From Chloroflexota bacterium (GTDB lineage: Bacteria; Chloroflexota; Anaerolineae; JAAYEA01): 64,000 nt of DNA. Shown here piece after piece: positions 57,400 to 64,000 of this stretch (the first letter of the stretch is position 1; the number at the start of each line of letters is the position of its first letter). Below the pieces are notes generated by a model that saw only the letters and a list, made by a program, of their open reading frames with translations, did not search any database and was not told the origin of the DNA. The stretch covers positions 1 through 64,000 of the forward strand of contig JAIOAV010000004.1 in NCBI GenBank assembly GCA_019873665.1. The letters are read 5' to 3'. The position numbers were made by a program, and so were the translations under genes.

Positions 57400-58968
57400 C
57401 TATTCCTCCGCCGCCAGACGGCGTTTTACGTTCTCCCAACGCCGGCGATCCAGCTCATCCCGCACATCATAAGGCCGAAAACCAGCGCCCCAGTACAGGC
57501 GGATGGCCTGCCAGCGAAAGTCATCAGTTGACAACATGCAGCGCTTGAACCCGCGCTCCGCCAGACAGTTGAGCACCGCCACGACCAGCGCCAGCCCAAG
57601 GCGCTTGCCGCGATGCTCCGGCTGGACGGCGATATAGTGCAGGCTACCAGTCTCGGTCTCCTCCTCGGCCGACTGCCACGCCGTCGCCACGCCAACCGGC
57701 TGGCCCTGGTAGGTGGCAAAGAACATGTGCTCCGGGCGAAACCACGGCTTGTCCAAGATGCTCTCGTGCAGCCTGGCCTCGTCCCACGACGCGCCAAACT
57801 CGGGCCGACAGATGCGCAGCCAGTGCGTCTCGTCACCCGCTTGAAACGTGCGCAGCCCATATCGCTCCGGCAGCTCGGGCAGCGGCTGTGGCTGGATGTC
57901 CTCGCGCATCATGAAGAGCTGGCGAGGACGCGGGATCGCCTGCACGGCGACCGGCTGGCCGCTCTCCAACGAAGCCTGCGCCGCCGCCATGATCGCAACG
58001 GTTCGCGCCCCCTGCACCACATCCACCAGCGGATGGCGGCCGTAGCGGATGCAATCGGCAAACTGCTGCAGTTCGGCCAGCACCGGCTTGGATTCGCCAG
58101 GCGTGATGGGTATCGTCGCCCAGGCGTTCTGGCCGGGGATCATGCCGTCAATGTAGAGGCGCACCTCCGCATGTTGGCTATCGGCGCGGATGCTCCCCTG
58201 CGAGCCATAGATGTTAAACGGGATCTGGTTATGGGGGCGCTGCTGAATGCCGAGACACACCCACACCTTGCCGATGCAGCCGTTGGCGAACTTGATGCTG
58301 ATCAGCACGTTGTCCATCTGGTGATATTCGGGCAGCGTCTTGTGGTTGCCGTAGGCAAAGACCTCCACCGCCTCACCCGCCACCCAGCGCAGTAGATCAA
58401 TGGGGTGCACACCTCCGCCGTAGATCGGGTTTTGCGGGCGCTGCGGATCAATGCGCCATGGCGTGCGCACAAACACCTCGCGCATGTCGTGGATATAGTC
58501 CGACTCGACGAAAAAGAGCTCGCCCAGCTTGCCCTGCCGCGCCTGCTCCGCCGCCGCCGCGAACTGCGGCATAAAACGGCAGACGTTCCCAACCGCAAAG
58601 AGGACGCCGTGCTCATAGACCAGCTCGACGATGGAGCGCGCCTGTTGTAGCGCCACATCCGGCGATGGATCACAGACCATCGGTTTCTCGCAAAAGACAT
58701 GTTTGCCCGCGCGGATCAGCGCCGCGGCCTGCTCATAGTGCATGTGATCCGGCGTGCAGAGCGAGACCACGTCCACGCTGCCGTCCGCCACCACGTCTTG
58801 CCAGCGTGTGGTGCGACCGGCAACCCCCAGCCGCTCTCCCACAGCCTGCAGCCGCTCCTCGTTCGTATCGCACAGCAGCGCCAGCTCCACCTCCGGGATC
58901 TGCTGATAGGCCTGGGCGTGTGTGTTGCCAACCCCCAGCCCGATCACTGCAGCGCGCAACGTCCTCAT
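57400..58968 (-). CDS. Gfo/Idh/MocA oxidoreductase fused to C-terminal GNAT acetyltransferase domain (522 aa)
   Basis: AAVIGLGVGNTHAQAY, VFCEKPMVCDPSPD, GGGVHPIDLLRWVAGEAVEV; C-terminal LHYIAVQPEHRGKRLGLALVVAVLNCLAERGFKRCMLSTDDFRWQAIRLYWGAGFRPY. Confidence 0.9.
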   Translation of the reverse strand: MRTLRAAVIGLGVGNTHAQAYQQIPEVELALLCDTNEERLQAVGERLGVAGRTTRWQDVVADGSVDVVSLCTPDHMHYEQAAALIRAGKHVFCEKPMVCDPSPDVALQQARSIVELVYEHGVLFAVGNVCRFMPQFAAAAEQARQGKLGELFFVESDYIHDMREVFVRTPWRIDPQRPQNPIYGGGVHPIDLLRWVAGEAVEVFAYGNHKTLPEYHQMDNVLISIKFANGCIGKVWVCLGIQQRPHNQIPFNIYGSQGSIRADSQHAEVRLYIDGMIPGQNAWATIPITPGESKPVLAELQQFADCIRYGRHPLVDVVQGARTVAIMAAAQASLESGQPVAVQAIPRPRQLFMMREDIQPQPLPELPERYGLRTFQAGDETHWLRICRPEFGASWDEARLHESILDKPWFRPEHMFFATYQGQPVGVATAWQSAEEETETGSLHYIAVQPEHRGKRLGLALVVAVLNCLAERGFKRCMLSTDDFRWQAIRLYWGAGFRPYDVRDELDRRRWENVKRRLAAEE

Positions 58969-59801
58969 CGCGATGCCCCTTGGTCGCGACGCGACATCAC
59001 CCCGTCGCGCAGTTGCTTGAGGTATGCCACACTCTTGCGCGTCCCCTCTTTGTAATCGCCCTGTCCTTCGAACTCGCTGACGACACCGCCCTGATACCCA
59101 AGCGCGGCCAGATCAGCAAACAGCTTCTTCAGGTCCAGCTCACCTTCGCCTGCCGGCACGAACTCGAACTTGCCCTCTTTCCAGACGCCATCTTTGATGT
59201 GCACGCTGAGCACATACGGCAGCAGCTCCACAAAGTAGCGCCTGACAGTCTCTGGTGGATGGCCCACCCAGGCATAGTTGCCGGTGTCCAGCGTGAGGCC
59301 CAGCAGCGGCGAGTTGATCTCCTGCACGATGCCCTTGAGAAAGTCCCCGTCGTTCGCCAGTAACCCGTGGTTCTCGATCCCCATGCGCACGCCCAGACCC
59401 TCGATGCGTCGGACTGCCTCGGCAAAGCCGCGGATGATGCTATCGCGGAATTCGTCGCGCGTGTGCCCCGGTTTGACGTCGGCGCACATCGCCCGAATCA
59501 CGGGGATGCCCAGATCGGCAGCACGCTGGGCATAGCCAACCAACTGTTGCACCTGCGCCTCCAGCGCGTCCGCGTCGAGCTGGGCGAAATCGTTATAGCT
59601 GCCCAGGCTGGTCGCCACGATACCCGCCTCGCGTAACATCTTCTTGACCTTCGGGTAATCCTCCGGCGTCCATGTGATGTCGGGATGCACGCCGGGGCGA
59701 CCGTTGAGTTCGGTGCATTCTGCTCCCACTTCGATCATCGTCCGCAGTGCCTGAGCCAGCGGCAGGCCCGCCATACCGAGGCTGGTTACCCCGATTCTCA
59801 T
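58965..59801 (-). CDS. Sugar phosphate isomerase/epimerase (xylose-isomerase-like TIM barrel)
   Basis: MRIGVTSLGMAGLPLAQAL; GVRMGIENHGLLAND; LGLTLDTGNYAWVG; VLSVHIKDGVW; GGVVSEFEGQGD. Confidence 0.9.
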   Translation of the reverse strand: MRIGVTSLGMAGLPLAQALRTMIEVGAECTELNGRPGVHPDITWTPEDYPKVKKMLREAGIVATSLGSYNDFAQLDADALEAQVQQLVGYAQRAADLGIPVIRAMCADVKPGHTRDEFRDSIIRGFAEAVRRIEGLGVRMGIENHGLLANDGDFLKGIVQEINSPLLGLTLDTGNYAWVGHPPETVRRYFVELLPYVLSVHIKDGVWKEGKFEFVPAGEGELDLKKLFADLAALGYQGGVVSEFEGQGDYKEGTRKSVAYLKQLRDGVMSRRDQGASR

Positions 59802-59802
59802 C

Positions 59803-60996
59803 TCACTCCTCCTTCCATACGCTGCGGTCAAACACCACCTCGCCGCCGACGATCGTCTTGTCCACATTGATCCGCTCATCAAAGATGACCACGTCCGCAT
59901 CCAGTCCCGCAGCCAGACGTCCCTTGCGGTTCTCGATGTGCAGCACCCTTGCCGGCACAGCGGTCGCCATCTGGACAGCCTCCAACAGCGGCATGTCGAT
60001 CAGCATCATGAGATTGTACACCATGCGCCCCAGCGGCGTGACGCTGCCCGCAAAGCAGGTCATGTCGGCCATCATCGCCACGCCATCCTGGATGACCACC
60101 TCCGCCCCATCGCTTTCAAAGCGCTCTCCTTCTGGCCGACCAGCGGCGCTGATGGCATCCGACACGATGCAGGTGCGATCTGTGCCGCGCGCGCGGGTAA
60201 TGAGGCGCATGAGTGTCGGCGGCAGATGCTTGCCATCGGCGATCATCTCGACGGTAAGCGCGGGGTGGGTCAGCCCGACCTCGACCAGGCCGGGCACGCG
60301 ATAGAGCCCCTCGCGGATCACCATAGAGGAGCCACTGTAGATGTGCGTAACGTGCGAGAGCCCCGCCTCAATCGCCGGCAGGATCTCGTACTCTTTCGCC
60401 GCGCTATGCGCCGCCGCAACGACCACGCCGTGCGAGGACAGCTCGCGCGTCAGCGCCACGTTGCCCGGCACCTCTGGCGCCAGCGAGATCTCGGTGATAA
60501 TGTCGAGATTGTCGCGTAGTAGCGCCAGGTCGTCTGGCCCGGGGGCACGGATATACGCCGGTGGCTGCGCACCGCGCTGTTCGTAGCTAAAGTACGGCCC
60601 TTCCAGATGTACGCCCAGGATCTCGCTGCCGCCCCGATACTTGCCATCGCGCCACTGGCGGTAGGCATCCAGCACGCGGCGCATCCCCTCCAGCGGCAGC
60701 GCGCTCGGCGTCGCCTGCAGCGCGGTGATGCCGTAACGCGCATAGAAGCGCGTCAGGATGTCAAATGATTCGATCGTGGCGTCGGAAAAGCTCCGCTGTA
60801 ACGCGCCATGCACATGCAGGTCAATAAACCCGGGCGAGACATAGCGGCCGGTCGCGTCTATCACGGTGGCACCAGGAACAGTCAGGAGGCCCGGGCTGAC
60901 GGCGGCGATCTTGTTGCCCCGCAGGTGCACAGAGCCGCCTTCCAGAAGGGTCCCGTCCACAATGACGCGACCGCCCTTGATCACGATATCGGTCAT
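59803..60996 (-). CDS. nagA: N-acetylglucosamine-6-phosphate deacetylase-like amidohydrolase
   Basis: YVSPGFIDLHVHGALQRSF; GVHLEGPYFS; VVAAAHSAAKEYEILPAIEAGLSHVTHIYSGSS; CIVSDAISAAG. Confidence 0.85.
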   Translation of the reverse strand: MTDIVIKGGRVIVDGTLLEGGSVHLRGNKIAAVSPGLLTVPGATVIDATGRYVSPGFIDLHVHGALQRSFSDATIESFDILTRFYARYGITALQATPSALPLEGMRRVLDAYRQWRDGKYRGGSEILGVHLEGPYFSYEQRGAQPPAYIRAPGPDDLALLRDNLDIITEISLAPEVPGNVALTRELSSHGVVVAAAHSAAKEYEILPAIEAGLSHVTHIYSGSSMVIREGLYRVPGLVEVGLTHPALTVEMIADGKHLPPTLMRLITRARGTDRTCIVSDAISAAGRPEGERFESDGAEVVIQDGVAMMADMTCFAGSVTPLGRMVYNLMMLIDMPLLEAVQMATAVPARVLHIENRKGRLAAGLDADVVIFDERINVDKTIVGGEVVFDRSVWKEE

Positions 60997-61021
60997 TACA
61001 CCTATTCCTCAGGGTTAATGA

Positions 61022-61888
61022 TTAGAGCTTGACGGCCTTGCGAGCCTGCAAGCTGCGCTCGACCGCGTCAATGATCCGCACCGACTCTACCATCTCGTCG
61101 TATGGGAGCGGTGGCTTGCCGGTGCGCAGCATCTCCAGGAACACTTTGAACCCCTCGCGATAGCAGGTCGAGGCGTCCACTTCGATCTTGCGACGTCCCT
61201 TGTCCCCGTAGGCCATCATATCAAAGCCGTATCCGGAGGCGATCAGGTTGAGCGCGCAGAGGATGCCTGACTTGTGCCCCATCACCGCCATCACGTTCTG
61301 GCCATATTGCGCCGCCTGCACCTCTTCGATGCCCGGCCCGATCATCTCCAGCAACAACTCGGAGGCATGGATGGCGTAAAAGACGAGCCCGCCGTATTCA
61401 CTGCCACGATCGGCAGGGCTGGTAACGATGGTGGTGCGGACCGGCGCGATGTCGGCCAGGCCCTTGACGAACTCGGGCACGCCGGTGGCATAGCGCAGCG
61501 TAGAGAAGGAGGTGATGGGCGTGCCGGTGCGCTGCGCCAGCTCGACGATTGCCTCAGCGTCTGCCGGGTCCGCCGCCAGCGGCTTGTCAATAAAGGTGGG
61601 GATGCCGGCCTTGATGAACGGCTCGGCGTACTGACGGTGCAGCCCGCCGTGTCGGAACACCACCATCACCGCATCTACCATGCCCAACATCTCTTTGGGA
61701 TCAGAGACGATCTTGGGAATGCGCGTCTTGGTCGCCACCTGCTCGGTACGCACAGGATCCAGGCCGAAAAGGGCCACAACCTGCGCCCCGTCCACATGCT
61801 TGTCCGCCGGCTGGTCCGGCAGGTTGGTCAGCTCTGGAAATCGCTCCGCATGAGAGTTGTCCGAACCCACGATACCGATGCGAAACAT
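61022..61888 (-). CDS. Gfo/Idh/MocA-family oxidoreductase
   Basis: MFRIGIVGSDNSHAERFPEL; GIPTFIDKPLAADPADAEAIVELA. Confidence 0.88.
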   Translation of the reverse strand: MFRIGIVGSDNSHAERFPELTNLPDQPADKHVDGAQVVALFGLDPVRTEQVATKTRIPKIVSDPKEMLGMVDAVMVVFRHGGLHRQYAEPFIKAGIPTFIDKPLAADPADAEAIVELAQRTGTPITSFSTLRYATGVPEFVKGLADIAPVRTTIVTSPADRGSEYGGLVFYAIHASELLLEMIGPGIEEVQAAQYGQNVMAVMGHKSGILCALNLIASGYGFDMMAYGDKGRRKIEVDASTCYREGFKVFLEMLRTGKPPLPYDEMVESVRIIDAVERSLQARKAVKL

Positions 61889-62034
61889 ATCCACCTCCTG
61901 ACAGATGATAAGGCGAGCGACACGCTGGTCAGCTCGCCGTCGGATAGCCCCAGTATACCACCATTGAGAGAGCCAGCCAAAAGAGCCGTCTCGCGGGCAC
62001 TCGTCGTGCCCAGTCGGCCCACAACACAGAAGGA

Positions 62035-62066
62035 GCGTGGGAAGCCGATAGCCGATCCTCCCACGC
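62035..62066 (-). terminator. Terminator-like hairpin downstream of ABC permease operon
   Basis: GCGTGGGA/TCCCACGC inverted repeat. Confidence 0.5.
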
Positions 62067-62128
62067 CCACATCGAGCACAGAGCATTGCGAAGCGCCGGC
62101 ATGCCTCATCCCGGATGCAGCATAGGCT

Positions 62129-63286
62129 CTACCGCGAGTAGGGGTCCGCCGCGTCGCGCAGCCCGTCGCCCATAAAATTATAGGCGAGCACTGCGATCAC
62201 CACAAAAAGACCCGGGATCAACAGCCAGGGAGCCAGCGCCACCGCGTGGAGGTTCTGCGCATCCTGCAGGAGCACGCCCCAGCTGATGACAGGTGGGCGA
62301 AGGCCCAAGCCGAGAAAGCTGAGGCTTGTCTCGCTGAGGATGACACCGGGGATAGATAGTGTCAGCGAGGCGATAATATAGCTCAGGAACGAGGGTACCA
62401 AGTGACGGAAGATGATGCGCCATTCGCTGGCGCCCGAGATACGCGCCGCCATGACGAAATCCTCCTCACGCAGCGACAGGAATCGCCCGCGCACCACTTG
62501 CGCCAGTCCGGTCCAGCCGATGAGCGAGAGGATAATGGTGATGCCAAAATAGACGCGCAGCGGCGGCCAGGTCCCTGGCAGCGCGGCGCTCAAGCCCATC
62601 CACAATGGGATGCTGGGAATGGAGCGGAGGAACTCGATGATCCTGCCGATCAGGATGTCCAGATTGCCGCCGAAATAGCCCGCCGCGCCGCCCAGCGTAA
62701 TCCCCAGCATAAAGCTGAGGGCGATACTGACTAACCCTACAGACATGGAGATGCGCGTGCCGTACATCACCCGGGAAAAGACATCCCGCCCCAGCGTGTC
62801 GGTGCCAAACAAAAAGATCGTGGCGCCCTCGCCTTCCACGCCGAAAAGATGCACATCAGTGGGAATGAGCCCCAGGAGCTTATAGGGCAGGCCATGGACA
62901 AACAGGCGCACCGGGTACTTCTTGTTCGGGTCAGGAGTGTAGGTCAGGCGCAGCGTGACCGGGTCCCGCTTGCGCTCATAGCCATAGACAAAGGGCGGCC
63001 AGGTGAATTTGCCTTGATCAAAGAAATGGATGCCCTGCGCCTGTACCACCGACAGCAGCTTGCGGCTCTCGTTCGGGTCGTAGGGCGCGAGGAACTCACA
63101 GAAGATGGCGATCAGATAGAGGCCGATCAAGACGATGGTGCCCACCATGGCCATCTTGTGCTTGCGAAAACGCCACCACATGAGCTGCCATTGGGTGGCG
63201 ACAAAGATCCTTTCTTCGGCGGATGTCACCGCGGGCTCAACAGCAACCTCGGGCAAACTGCTGTCCAGTGATGGTGATGCTGTCAT
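62129..63286 (-). CDS. Oligopeptide/dipeptide-type ABC transporter permease (OppC/DppC-like)
   Basis: FLFGTDTLGRDVFSRVMYGTRISMSVGLVSIALSFMLGITLGG; FVMAARISGASEWRIIFRHLVPS. Confidence 0.92.
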   Translation of the reverse strand: MTASPSLDSSLPEVAVEPAVTSAEERIFVATQWQLMWWRFRKHKMAMVGTIVLIGLYLIAIFCEFLAPYDPNESRKLLSVVQAQGIHFFDQGKFTWPPFVYGYERKRDPVTLRLTYTPDPNKKYPVRLFVHGLPYKLLGLIPTDVHLFGVEGEGATIFLFGTDTLGRDVFSRVMYGTRISMSVGLVSIALSFMLGITLGGAAGYFGGNLDILIGRIIEFLRSIPSIPLWMGLSAALPGTWPPLRVYFGITIILSLIGWTGLAQVVRGRFLSLREEDFVMAARISGASEWRIIFRHLVPSFLSYIIASLTLSIPGVILSETSLSFLGLGLRPPVISWGVLLQDAQNLHAVALAPWLLIPGLFVVIAVLAYNFMGDGLRDAADPYSR

Positions 63287-63418
63287 CACGCGCACCTCAC
63301 TTCTTGGCAAAGGTATAGAAGACGAACTGACGAATTTTGACTACTGGATCGTTGCGCCGGGCAACAGTGCGCCTTACAACACACAAGAGTTGCCCCTGCA
63401 AGATCTACGAACCGGGCG

Positions 63419-64000
63419 CTATCGCTCCAAGCGTATGCGTGGATCCAGCACGCCCAAGAGGATATCCGAGATCAACGTGCCGATCACGGTCAGGATACTC
63501 AACAACATGATGAACGTGCCGGCCAGGTACATATCCTGGGACAAGAGCGCCTTGTAGAGGATCGGCCCCGTCGTCGGCAGGCTCAGCACCAACGAGATGA
63601 TCGTCGCGCCAGATACCAGGCCCGGCAGGGTCCAACCAATGGTGGCGACAAAGGGGTTCAGCGCCACGCGCACCGGGTACTTGAGGATGAGCTTGGTCTC
63701 CGGCAGCCCTTTGGCGCGCGCCGTAACCACGTATGGCTTGTTCAGCTCGTCGAGCAGGTTAGCGCGCATCGTGCGGATCATGCCTGCCGTACCGCCGATG
63801 CCCAGCACGATCATTGGCACCCACAGATGGTTCAGCATATCCAGGAATTTGGCCCAGCTCCACGGTTGGTCAATATATTTGTCAGAAAACAGGCCGCCCA
63901 GATTCACCCCGAAGCGCGAAAACGCGATCCAGAGGAGCACCAGAGCGATCATGAACTCGGGGATGCCGCGCCCGATAAAGCTGAACATGCTAAAGACATA
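63419..64000 (-). CDS. Oligopeptide/dipeptide-type ABC transporter permease (OppB/DppB-like), N-terminus beyond window
   Basis: MIRTMRANLLDELNKPYVVTARAKGLPETKLILKYPVRVALNPFVATIGWTLPGLVSGATIISLVLSLPTTGPILYKALLSQDMYLAG. Confidence 0.93.
   Translation of the reverse strand, partial: YVFSMFSFIGRGIPEFMIALVLLWIAFSRFGVNLGGLFSDKYIDQPWSWAKFLDMLNHLWVPMIVLGIGGTAGMIRTMRANLLDELNKPYVVTARAKGLPETKLILKYPVRVALNPFVATIGWTLPGLVSGATIISLVLSLPTTGPILYKALLSQDMYLAGTFIMLLSILTVIGTLISDILLGVLDPRIRLER

Overview
A 64 kb window of GC-rich, densely coded bacterial chromosome. Gene content and style suggest Chloroflexota, which is inference only. I recognised no rRNA, tRNA, CRISPR array, transposase or prophage.

Main blocks, left to right:
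(1) A secreted beta-propeller/lipase-like fusion, an orphan HlyD adaptor, and a three-gene two-component signalling set joined to xseA/xseB.
(2) RNase J divergent from pfkA.
(3) An eight-gene rotary ATPase operon in the order atpD-C-R-B-E-F(b-delta)-A-G. This is the N-ATPase arrangement, but without AtpQ.
(4) Divergent from it, a nickel-pincer-nucleotide (Lar) island: larC1(His-tail)-trmO-like-hypB-hypA-larE-larB-larC. It has hydrogenase-type nickel chaperones but no hydrogenase and no larA. Its LarB appears to lack a conserved core loop, and LarC is present as one canonical N-domain plus a second degenerate-N/intact-C protein.
(5) Two SPFH proteins around mnmA, one with a C-terminal excisionase-like HTH.
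(6) Two large carbohydrate/acid catabolism blocks with Gfo/Idh/MocA, DegT, GH4, enolase-superfamily and NagA genes, including a Gfo/Idh/MocA-GNAT fusion.
(7) purH/purA, an iodotyrosine-deiodinase-like nitroreductase, coaD behind a duplicated leader, and an ECF sigma factor next to an anti-sigma/FecR/Thr-Pro/DNRLRE protein that looks like an RsgI-type surface sensor.
(8) An oligopeptide-type ABC permease pair at the right edge.

The strongest candidates for undescribed biology are the Lar+HypAB island, the anti-sigma/DNRLRE surface sensor, the AtpQ-less N-ATPase, the SPFH-HTH pair and the Gfo-GNAT fusion. All family calls were made by eye from motifs, with no database search.
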